NCBI GenBank assembly: GCA_030849345.1
Contig: CP102983.1
Span: 1-64,000 of the forward strand
From: Candidatus Psyllophila symbiotica
GTDB lineage: Bacteria > Pseudomonadota > Gammaproteobacteria > Enterobacterales > Enterobacteriaceae_A
Direction of reading: 5' to 3'
Length of the DNA stretch: 64,000 bases
This document shows positions 40,239-50,889 of this stretch, one piece after another (position 1 is the first letter of the stretch; each line of letters opens with the position of its first letter). A program made the translations under genes and the position numbers. The notes under the pieces are model-generated. The model did no database searches. It saw nothing but the letters and a program-made list of their open reading frames with translations, and had not been told where the DNA came from.

Positions 40239-41645
40239 TTAATTATTTTTAAAGTTATATATTATATTAATTATTTGGTTAATACGATATAAAACGGTTT
40301 TTTTTTTAATTATATATATAATATCATTTATATTTGGAGTTTTTATATTACCAGTGATAATAATACGTAATGGCATACATATTTCATACATTTTTAATTT
40401 AAATTGTTTTTTAATTTTTAAAATTATTAAATTAATATTATTATTATTCCAAAATTTATTTTTTTTGAATTTATTATAAATAATTATTAATATTTTATAA
40501 ATATGTTTAAATTTTAAAATTTTTTTAAACATAAAATAATTTAATAAAATTTTTTTTTTATATATATATTTAAATAATTTAACCATTTCAATTAAATTTT
40601 TACAACGTTTTTTAAATAATTTAATAACACTTTCTATTTTTGGTATTTTATTTATATTTAAATTAATATTATCTATATATGATAATATTTTTTTTTTAAT
40701 TTTAACAATAGGCATTTTTTTCATATAATTTTGATTTAACCAATTTAATTTTTTAATATCAAAAATACTATTTGATTTAATAAAATTTTTAAAACTAAAA
40801 CATTTTTTCATTTCATTAATTGTAAATATTTCTTTATTTTTATATGACCATCCTAATTTTAATATATAATTAATAATAGCTTCAGGTATATATCCTTTTT
40901 TTTTATATTCATTTATATCATTAATACAATTTCTTTTTGAAAGTTTTTTTTTATTTTTATCTAAAATTATTGATACATGTGCATATTTTGGAATTTTTTG
41001 ATTTAAAACTTTAAATATATTAATTTGTCTTGGAGTATTATTTATATGTTCAACACCTCTAATAATATGAGTAATATTCATATTTATATCATCTATAACA
41101 GAACTAAAATTATAAGTAGGAATACCATTTTCTCTACAAATTATTAAATCATCTAATTCTTTATTATTTATTTTAATTAATCCTCTTATTTTATCATTAA
41201 AAATTACAAAACCATTATTAGGATTACGAAAACGTATTACATATTGTTTTTTTTTTTTAATAAAATTAGTACAAAATTTATCATAACGTGGTTTTATTTT
41301 ATTTTTAATTTGATAATTTCTTAATAAATTTAAACGATTTTTTGAACAATAACATTTATATGCATTTCCATCATTTAACATTTTTTTAATAATTAACATA
41401 TATTTATAAATATTATTTGTTTGAAAGAATGGATCTTTATCCCAATTAATATTTAACCATTTTAATCCATTAATTATAGAATTAATTGATTTATTATTTG
41501 AACGATAAATATCAGTATCTTCCATCCTTAATATAAATAAACCCTTATTACGACGACTAAATAACCATGAATATAATGCTGTTCTTACTCCACCAATATG
41601 TAAAAACCCAGTTGGACTTGGTGCAAATCTAGTTATTATTTTCAT
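40239..41645 (-). CDS. gltX: glutamyl-tRNA synthetase
   Basis: Class I synthetase. It begins ITRFAPSPTGFLHIGGVRTAL (written MKIITRFAPSP...), with FILRMEDTD, and the KMSKS equivalent KKLSKRNC. CYCSKN is the remaining part of the zinc region. 468 residues against 471. The C-terminal anticodon-binding part is Lys/Ile-rich and diverged. Confidence 0.96.
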   Translation of the reverse strand: MKIITRFAPSPTGFLHIGGVRTALYSWLFSRRNKGLFILRMEDTDIYRSNNKSINSIINGLKWLNINWDKDPFFQTNNIYKYMLIIKKMLNDGNAYKCYCSKNRLNLLRNYQIKNKIKPRYDKFCTNFIKKKKQYVIRFRNPNNGFVIFNDKIRGLIKINNKELDDLIICRENGIPTYNFSSVIDDINMNITHIIRGVEHINNTPRQINIFKVLNQKIPKYAHVSIILDKNKKKLSKRNCINDINEYKKKGYIPEAIINYILKLGWSYKNKEIFTINEMKKCFSFKNFIKSNSIFDIKKLNWLNQNYMKKMPIVKIKKKILSYIDNINLNINKIPKIESVIKLFKKRCKNLIEMVKLFKYIYKKKILLNYFMFKKILKFKHIYKILIIIYNKFKKNKFWNNNNINLIILKIKKQFKLKMYEICMPLRIIITGNIKTPNINDIIYIIKKKTVLYRINQIINIIYNFKNN

Positions 41646-41763
41646 AAATTATCTTATTTATAATTTTAAAATTATATTTTAAAATTATTTAATTAATAAA
41701 TATTTTAAAATTAAATATAATAAAAATAAATATTTTTAATTTAATTATTTAAATTTTAAATTT

Positions 41764-42657
41764 TTAAATAATATTATAATTTATTAATTTATTGTTTTTA
41801 ATACCAATACATATGTTTTTATAACCTTTATATATTAATTTAATTGCATAAGTACCCATACTATACCCTAAAATTCTATCATATACTACAGGTTTTCCTC
41901 CTCTTTGAATATAACCTAAAATAACTGTTTTTATTTGTTTTTTAATTTTTTTTTTAATATATTTAGAAAATTTTTGAATATTATAAATATTTTCAGTAAT
42001 AATTATGATTGCATTTTTTAACCCATTTAATATTTTTAATTTAATTTCATTAATTAAATTATTAATATTAAATTTAATTTCAGGAATTATAAAAAATTCA
42101 CATTTTCCAGCAATAGCTGCCGCTATTGTTAATTTACCACAATTTCTTCCCATAACTTCAATTATAAAAATACATTCATGTGAATAAGCAGTATCACGTA
42201 TATTATCTATTGATTCTACTATAGTATTTAAAGCAGTAAAATACCCTATAGAATAATCTGTATATAAAATATCATTATCAATTGTTCCAGGTAAATTTAT
42301 ACAAGAAATTTTTTTTTTAATTAAATATTTAGAACCAATATATGTTCCATTACCGCCTATAATAATTATTGAATTAATTTTTTTTTTTTTTAAATTATTA
42401 ATAGATTTACATATAATATTTTCATTTTTAAATTTTTTAAATCTAGAAGATCCTAAAAATGTACCACCATTATTATTTAAATTTAATAATTTATAATTTT
42501 TAATTTGTATAATTTTATTTTCATATAAACCTTTATAACCATTAAAAATACCAAAAATATTAAATTTATATATAAAAGCAGCATTTAAGACACCATTAAT
42601 AATATAATTCATACCAGGTGAATCACCACCACTAGTTAATATACCAATATTTTTCAT
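41764..42657 (-). CDS. pfkA: 6-phosphofructokinase with Asn at the Mg-ligand position
   Basis: Committing step of glycolysis. It has LTSGGDSPGMN at the start, PGTIDND with the catalytic Asp127-type residue, EVMGRNCGKL, and GYIQRGG. At residue 103 the motif reads GGNGTYIGS, whereas ATP-dependent PfkA has GGDGSYMGA; Asp103 helps bind Mg-ATP in E. coli. Gly104, which favours ATP over pyrophosphate, is kept. 297 residues against 320; the C-terminal tail is short. An AAGGATT ribosome-binding site lies upstream. Activity may be altered (inference). Confidence 0.94.
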   Translation of the reverse strand: MKNIGILTSGGDSPGMNYIINGVLNAAFIYKFNIFGIFNGYKGLYENKIIQIKNYKLLNLNNNGGTFLGSSRFKKFKNENIICKSINNLKKKKINSIIIIGGNGTYIGSKYLIKKKISCINLPGTIDNDILYTDYSIGYFTALNTIVESIDNIRDTAYSHECIFIIEVMGRNCGKLTIAAAIAGKCEFFIIPEIKFNINNLINEIKLKILNGLKNAIIIITENIYNIQKFSKYIKKKIKKQIKTVILGYIQRGGKPVVYDRILGYSMGTYAIKLIYKGYKNICIGIKNNKLINYNII

Positions 42658-42761
42658 TTTAAAATCCTTTTTAAATTACAAAATTATTAATTATATATAA
42701 TAAATTTTTAATTTAAATTTTATTATAAATATATTTAAAATTAATAATTTTTTAAAAAAAA

Positions 42762-43832
42762 ATGAGTATAAATAATTTATTAAATTTTCAAATTCAAAAA
42801 ATTATTAAAAAATTTATTTATATTAAAAAAAAAAATAAATATATTATAAAAAAAAAAAATATTAAATTAATTTATATAAAATTTAAAAATATAATTTTAT
42901 TTAATAAAAATAATTTTTATACAAAATTAACAAAAAAATATTATTTAATTAAAAATTTTTTAAATAAAATTAAATTTTTAAAAAAAAATATATATGATAA
43001 TATTGAATTATTAGATATATATAATCAAACAAAAGATATTGAAATTATATATTATATTAAAAAAAAAAATATTAAAATAAATAATATAATTAAAAAATTA
43101 GAAAATATATGTATATTTACAGGAAAAAATGATAAATTAAGTTGTTATTTAAATATTAAATCAGGCACTGGAGGTATAGAATCACAAGATTGGTGTAATA
43201 TTTTATTAAAGATGTATTTAAAGTGGGCTGAAAAAAAAAACTTTAAAATTAAATTTGTAAAAGAATCAATTGGTAATATTAATGGTATTAAATCAATAAC
43301 GATTAAAGTTATTGGAAATTATGCTTATGGTTGGTTACGTACTGAAACTGGTATACATAGACTAGTTAGAAAAAATTTATTTAATAAAAAAAGACATACA
43401 TCTTTTGGTTCAGTTTTTGTATATCCTATAATTAAAAAAAATATTAATATAAATATAAAAAAAACTGATTTACGTATAGATTGTTATAAATCTTCTGGTT
43501 CAGGAGGTCAACATATAAATAAAACTGAATCAGCTGTAAGAATTACGCATTTACCTACTAATTTTATTACACAATGTCAAAAAACTCGTTCTCAATATAA
43601 AAATAAAATTACAGCTATTAAAAAATTAAATATAAAATTATTAAATTTTACATTTAAAAAAAAAAAAAAAAATAAAAAATCTATTTCTTGGGGTAATCAA
43701 ATTAGATCATATTTTTTAGATAACTCTTTTATTAAAGATATGAGAACTAATTTAAAAATTAATAATATAAAATATGTATTAAATGGAAATTTAGATTTTA
43801 TAATTATAAAAAATTTAAAGGCTGAATTATAA
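42762..43832 (+). CDS. prfB: peptide chain release factor 2 with atypical stop-recognition motif
   Basis: Releases peptides at UAA and UGA in standard bacteria. It has the RF2-type segment GGIESQDWCNILLKMYLKWAE, YGWLRTETGIHRLVR, and the catalytic GGQ in SSGSGGQHINKTES. The stop-recognition tripeptide, SPF in RF2, reads NLF at residues 205-207 (RKNLFNKKRH). The frame is continuous: the UGA-dependent programmed frameshift near codon 26 of E. coli prfB is absent. 356 residues against 365. The N-terminal domain is degenerate. It is followed by lysS after 1 base, the E. coli order. Confidence 0.95.
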   Translation: MSINNLLNFQIQKIIKKFIYIKKKNKYIIKKKNIKLIYIKFKNIILFNKNNFYTKLTKKYYLIKNFLNKIKFLKKNIYDNIELLDIYNQTKDIEIIYYIKKKNIKINNIIKKLENICIFTGKNDKLSCYLNIKSGTGGIESQDWCNILLKMYLKWAEKKNFKIKFVKESIGNINGIKSITIKVIGNYAYGWLRTETGIHRLVRKNLFNKKRHTSFGSVFVYPIIKKNININIKKTDLRIDCYKSSGSGGQHINKTESAVRITHLPTNFITQCQKTRSQYKNKITAIKKLNIKLLNFTFKKKKKNKKSISWGNQIRSYFLDNSFIKDMRTNLKINNIKYVLNGNLDFIIIKNLKAEL

Positions 43833-43833
43833 A

Positions 43834-45309
43834 ATGATTATTAAAAAATTTTTAAATATAAATTATAAAATTAAAAAATTATATATTATAAAAAAAAAAA
43901 AAAAAAAAAATTTTTTTATAAATATTAATACATCTATTCAAATTAATAAAAAATATTATAATAAAGATATTAAAACTTTAAAAAAAATTAATAAAAAAAT
44001 TGTTATTGCAGGTAGAATTATAAATAAAAGAATAATGGGTTCAGCAACATTTATTAAAATAAAAGATATGTGGGGTTATATTCAATTATATATAACAAAA
44101 AATAATTTTTCTTATCATTTATATAAAAAAAAAATAATCAAATGGAATTTAGGAGATATTTTAGGAGCTAAAGGTATATTATTTAAAACTAAAACTGGAG
44201 AATTATCTATTTTATGTAAAAAATTATATCTTTTAAAAAAAGCTATACGTATATTACCAAATAAATTTAATAATGTTTTAGATAAAGAAATTATATATAG
44301 ACAACGTTATTTAGATTTAATTATTAATAATAACTCAAATAATATTTTTAAAATTCGTTCTAAAATAATATTATATATTAGAAATTATATGAATATAAAT
44401 AAATTTATTGAAGTAGAAACTCCAATTATTCAAACAATTCCAGGTGGAGCTTCAGCTAAACCTTTTAAAACTTATCATAATGCTTTAAATATTAAAATGT
44501 ATTTAAGAATTTCTCCAGAACTATATCTTAAACGTTTAATAATAGGTGGTTTTGAAAGAGTATTTGAAATTAATAAAAATTTTAGAAATGAAGGTATATC
44601 ATATAAACATAACCCTGAATTTACTATGATGGAAATTTATATGGCATATTCTGATTATAAAATTTTAATTAAATTTATTGAATCTTTATTTAAAAATATA
44701 ATTAAATATACTTTTAATAAAACACAAATATTATATAAAAAATATTTATTTAATTTTAATAAACCATTTAAAAAAATTACTATGTATAATTCAATAAAAA
44801 AATATTATAAACATATTAATTTTAAATATATTTATAATGTTTTTTATCTTAAAAAAATTTTTAAATCTATTAATATTAAAAATAAAAAATATTATAAAAT
44901 TGGAAATTATATTAATAAAATATTTGAAATTATAGTAATACCATATTTAATTCAACCAACATTTATTTTAGAATATCCAATCGAAGTTTCACCTTTATCT
45001 AAAAGAAAATATAATAATCCTAGTATAGCTGATAGGTTTGAACTATTTATTGCAGGTTTAGAAATTTGTAACGGATTTTCAGAATTAAATAAATCAAAGG
45101 AACAATATCAAAGATTTAAAGAACAAATTAAGAATATGAATAATAATAATATAATATTTAAAGATAAAGATTATATAAAAGCTTTAGAATATGGAATGCC
45201 TCCAACTGCTGGTTTAGGAGTAGGTATAGATCGTTTAATAATGATATTAACCAATAGTAAAACAATAAAAGATGTTATATTATTTCCGACAATGCGTAAA
45301 ATTATTTAA
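43834..45309 (+). CDS. lysS: lysyl-tRNA synthetase
   Basis: Class IIb synthetase. It has an OB fold with VIAGRIINKRIMG and KTKTGELSI, motif 1 around EVETPIIQTIPGGASAKPF, motif 2 in FRNEGISYKHNPEFTMMEIY, and motif 3 in GLGVGIDRLIM. 491 residues against 505. A run of 21 A (43890-43910) near codons 19-26 is kept in frame within a Lys-rich leader, so transcripts may carry slippage products. It starts 1 base after prfB and is probably translationally coupled. Confidence 0.96.
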   Translation: MIIKKFLNINYKIKKLYIIKKKKKKNFFININTSIQINKKYYNKDIKTLKKINKKIVIAGRIINKRIMGSATFIKIKDMWGYIQLYITKNNFSYHLYKKKIIKWNLGDILGAKGILFKTKTGELSILCKKLYLLKKAIRILPNKFNNVLDKEIIYRQRYLDLIINNNSNNIFKIRSKIILYIRNYMNINKFIEVETPIIQTIPGGASAKPFKTYHNALNIKMYLRISPELYLKRLIIGGFERVFEINKNFRNEGISYKHNPEFTMMEIYMAYSDYKILIKFIESLFKNIIKYTFNKTQILYKKYLFNFNKPFKKITMYNSIKKYYKHINFKYIYNVFYLKKIFKSINIKNKKYYKIGNYINKIFEIIVIPYLIQPTFILEYPIEVSPLSKRKYNNPSIADRFELFIAGLEICNGFSELNKSKEQYQRFKEQIKNMNNNNIIFKDKDYIKALEYGMPPTAGLGVGIDRLIMILTNSKTIKDVILFPTMRKII

Positions 45310-45405
45310 TAATTAAATTTATTAATTATATTATTTTTAAATATTATATATATTTTTATTATAAATTTTATTGAAAATAATATATTATAAATTATATTTA
45401 AAATA

Positions 45406-45478
45406 AGCGGAATGGAGCAGTTGGCAGCTCGTCGGGCTCATAACCCGAAGGTCGTTGGTTCAATTCCAACTTCCGCAA
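45406..45478 (+). tRNA. initiator tRNA-fMet(CAT)
   Basis: Anticodon arm TCGGGCTCATAACCCGA has the three consecutive G-C pairs that mark initiators, and positions 1 and 72 are an unpaired A/A, preserving the formylation signal in changed form (E. coli C1/A72). T arm GTTGGTTCAATTCCAAC. No encoded CCA. It lies upstream of gyrB. Confidence 0.95.
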
Positions 45479-45526
45479 TTTAATTAAATATATTTTATTT
45501 AGATTTTAATACAATATAAATATTAA

Positions 45527-47932
<2,406 letters not shown>

Positions 47933-47954
47933 AATATTTATAAATTTAAAGTTA

Positions 47955-48266
47955 ATTTTTAAGCCGGGTTCTGTCATGAGTAGTAATTTATCTAGACTAA
48001 TAATTACTTATTAGTTCAAGCAGTTAACCCAGATTTAGTATGAGCCATACAATCTTTACTTAACTTTGCACTAGGTGGAGTTTGCAATATTACAAGTTTC
48101 AAGTGTAATATGTTAAAAACAATTTCACCATATCTATAAAATTTATAGATAGTTTATTTTCTGTTGCACTAGTCGTAATTTAATCTCAGGTATTACCTGA
48201 CACCTTGCTCTTTTAGTGCCCAGACTTTCCTCCTTTATTTAAATAAAAGGCTACTACTTAATTAAC
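47955..48266 (-). ncRNA. rnpB: RNase P RNA (M1 RNA)
   Basis: On the minus strand the universal core elements are in order: GGAGGAAAGTCTGGGC (P4/J region), AGGTGTCAGGTAATACCTG, ACTAGTGCAACAGAAA, CAAACTCCACC, then the 3' half CTTGAACTAATAAG and TGACAGAACCCGGCTTA. The variable helices are AT-rich and shrunken. Ends are approximate. Its protein partner is rnpA in this window. It is needed for 5' processing of all tRNAs listed here. Confidence 0.95.
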
Positions 48267-48306
48267 TTATAAATTATTATAATATAAAACAATAATATTT
48301 ATTTTA

Positions 48307-48486
48307 ATATATTTAAAAATATTTTAAGTATATTATATAATATTAAATATATTTATTAAAATATTTTTAAAAATATATTAAATATTATATAATATTAAAT
48401 ATTATATATATATATTATATATTATTAAATAAATTTATTAAAATGTTTGTTTAAAATATATTAGATATATTATATAGTATTAAATA
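48307..48486. repeat. three imperfect ~42-bp direct repeats upstream of mdfA
   Basis: Copies at about 48307-48348, 48362-48401 and 48444-48486 share a core of the form TTTAAAAATATATTAA followed by TATATTATATAATATTAAATA, linked by TTTATTAAAA. The first two contain the 14-bp palindrome ATATTATATAATAT. The region is otherwise gene-free (48267-48552). It may be a regulatory or decaying sequence; low complexity makes chance similarity possible. Confidence 0.5.
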
Positions 48487-48552
48487 AGATTTTAAAAATA
48501 TTAAAATTAAAATAATATATTAAATAATATTTAAAATTTTAGGATAATAATA

Positions 48553-49773
48553 ATGATTTTAAAAAAAATAAATCGTATAATGTTTCCTGTTAGCTTAGTT
48601 TTATTTGAATTAATAGTTTACGTTACTAATGATATGATGCAACCTGCTATGTTAGAAGTTGTAAAATATTTTCATGTTAGTACAGAATGGATACCAACAT
48701 CTTTAACAGCCTATTTATCTGGAGGTATGTGTTTGCAATGGTTTTTTGGACCATTATCTGATAAATATGGTAGACGACCAATTATGTTTTTTGGTGTTTG
48801 TTTTTTTATTTTTAGTTGTTTATTAATTACTTTAACTATTAATATTAAACAATTTATGTTTGTACGTTTTCTTCAAGGAATGGGATTATGTTTTATTGGA
48901 ACTGTTGGTTATACTACAATACAAGAAACATATGAAGAAAAACGTTGTATTAAATTAATAGCATTAATGGCTAATATAGCATTAGCAGCTCCATTGTTAG
49001 GTCCATTAGGAGGTACTATAATAATTAAAAAATTTCCATGGCAAAAAATGTTTGTTGGTTTTTCATTGGTAGCTTGTATATCACTATTAGGTTTATATTG
49101 CTTTATGCCAGAACCTACAAAAAAAAAAGAAAAGAATATTTCTTTTATTAATTTATTTAAAAATTATAAATTTATATTACAAGATTTTAAATTTTTATGT
49201 GGTGCTTTTTCAATAGGTTTTGCTAATGTACCATTAATTTCATGGATAGCGCTTTCTCCAATAATTTTAGTAAGTAAATGTAAATTAACAATGATTGCTT
49301 ATGCTATTTTACAAATGCCTGTATTTATAGGTTTAATATTAGGAAATGTTTCTTTAGGATTTTTAAGTAAAAAAAATGATTTACAAAATTTAATAACATT
49401 TGCTGGAAAACCATTAGTTGTAGGTTTAATACTTACTGTATTTTCAATATTTATTAAATTTTATTCGTCTTTATGGATTACAGTAAGTTTAGGTATTTAT
49501 GCTTTTGGTTTAGGAATTGCTAATCCTTGTTTAACTAGAGTAACATTATTTTCAAGTAAATTTAGAAAAGGTAGTGTTTCTGCAGTAATGGGGATGATTA
49601 CTATTATGATATTAATTACTAATATTCAACTTGCTAAAACTGTTTTTTTATGGAAAAATGTAATAGCATTTAATATTTTAAATATGTTTAATGGATTTAT
49701 ATGGTTATTTTTTATTGTTTCATTTTTTATACAAGATAAAAAAGAAATTAAATTATTAAAAAATAAAATATAA
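48553..49773 (+). CDS. mdfA: MdfA-type MFS multidrug/proton antiporter
   Basis: Twelve-helix inner-membrane transporter of the major facilitator superfamily. It is collinear with E. coli MdfA from end to end: LVLFELIVYVTNDMMQPAML carries E19 and D27, equal to the proton/substrate residues E26 and D34. Motif A is GPLSDKYGRRP, and R105 equals the essential R112 of motif B. 406 residues against 410. Protein constraint is strong and G/C use is higher than in neighbours. An AGGAT ribosome-binding site (48541-48545) precedes the ATG by 7 bases. It is the only solute transporter in the window. A natural substrate cannot be read from sequence. Confidence 0.93.
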   Translation: MILKKINRIMFPVSLVLFELIVYVTNDMMQPAMLEVVKYFHVSTEWIPTSLTAYLSGGMCLQWFFGPLSDKYGRRPIMFFGVCFFIFSCLLITLTINIKQFMFVRFLQGMGLCFIGTVGYTTIQETYEEKRCIKLIALMANIALAAPLLGPLGGTIIIKKFPWQKMFVGFSLVACISLLGLYCFMPEPTKKKEKNISFINLFKNYKFILQDFKFLCGAFSIGFANVPLISWIALSPIILVSKCKLTMIAYAILQMPVFIGLILGNVSLGFLSKKNDLQNLITFAGKPLVVGLILTVFSIFIKFYSSLWITVSLGIYAFGLGIANPCLTRVTLFSSKFRKGSVSAVMGMITIMILITNIQLAKTVFLWKNVIAFNILNMFNGFIWLFFIVSFFIQDKKEIKLLKNKI

Positions 49774-49790
49774 AAATTGCAACAATCTAT

Positions 49791-49832
49791 TAAATTTTAT
49801 TATATACATAAATTTGTATATAGTAAAATTTA
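49791..49832. terminator. bidirectional hairpin between mdfA and holA
   Basis: An 18-bp inverted repeat (49791-49808 with 49815-49832) with one mismatch and a 6-base loop, pure A/T except for single G/C pairs, between convergent mdfA and holA. It is positioned as a terminator for both genes. Confidence 0.6.
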
Positions 49833-49864
49833 GTAGTTATAAAGTATGTTATTTTAATAAATTT

Positions 49865-50836
49865 TTATTTACATAATAATATAAATAAATTTTTAACTTC
49901 ATTCCAAAATAATAAATTATTATTTGTTTTTATTAATTTTTCAATTTTAATTAATATTATAAATGCATTATTTAAATCATTATATGTTAATTTTTTAATA
50001 ATTTGTATATATAATAAAAAATTATAATTATTAAATTGTTTATTATTTTTTTTTTTATTTAAATTAAATTTAATTTTAATTATGTTAATTAATTCTTTTT
50101 GTAAGATATATAAAAACAACATAGGTTCAAATGATTTATATTTAATATTATTTAAAATATTTAAAGATTTATTAATATTGTTATTAATTAAAATTTTAAT
50201 TAAGTTATTAAATGTAAAATAAGTAGAATTATAAATAATTTTTTTAATATCAATCATATTAATATTTCCATTTGGATATATTAATAATAATAAATCTAAA
50301 AAATTAGATAATTCAAATATATTACCTTCAAAATATTTTAAAAATAAAACATTAAATTTTAAATTTAATTTAAATTTCATTTTTTTTATTAAAAAATTTA
50401 AATAATTTTTAAAATTATAAATATTATTTTTTTTACAATTAATATATATTATAAAATTATAAATATTATTATTAATTAAAAAATTTTTAAAAATATTTGT
50501 TAAATTTGATATAATTAATACTATTATAATATTTTTTTTGAATGAATTAAATAAATTATATATTTGAATAAACATTTCATTATTTATAACATTATTTTCA
50601 AATTCTAAAAATAATATTTTTTTATTTATTAAAAAATTTGTATTATTACAAAAATTAAATATTTTTTCCCAAATTGTATAATTATTTATTTTAATATTTA
50701 TAAATACATTTGTAACATAAATTTTTTTAATTAAATTTTTATTTTCATTAATTAAAAAATAATCATTACCACTAAATAAATATATTTTTTTTTTATTATT
50801 TATTTTAATAATTTTATTAATATTTAAAAAAGTCAT
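49865..50836 (-). CDS. holA: DNA polymerase III clamp-loader subunit delta
   Basis: Opens the beta clamp. Residue identity is low (Asn/Ile/Lys-rich), but the 323-residue length (E. coli 343), the IYLFSGNDYFLINEN N-terminal segment (E. coli LLLGNDPLLLQES) and KYFEGNIFELSNFLDLLLLIYPNG (E. coli CYEGNLLALAQALERLSLLWPDG) identify it. It follows leuS on the same strand, as in E. coli leuS-lptE-holA, with lptE lost. Confidence 0.85.
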   Translation of the reverse strand: MTFLNINKIIKINNKKKIYLFSGNDYFLINENKNLIKKIYVTNVFINIKINNYTIWEKIFNFCNNTNFLINKKILFLEFENNVINNEMFIQIYNLFNSFKKNIIIVLIISNLTNIFKNFLINNNIYNFIIYINCKKNNIYNFKNYLNFLIKKMKFKLNLKFNVLFLKYFEGNIFELSNFLDLLLLIYPNGNINMIDIKKIIYNSTYFTFNNLIKILINNNINKSLNILNNIKYKSFEPMLFLYILQKELINIIKIKFNLNKKKNNKQFNNYNFLLYIQIIKKLTYNDLNNAFIILIKIEKLIKTNNNLLFWNEVKNLFILLCK

Positions 50837-50889
50837 TTTTTTAAATTTAAAATATTTATAATTTTTAATTTATGTATTTTTAAATAAAT

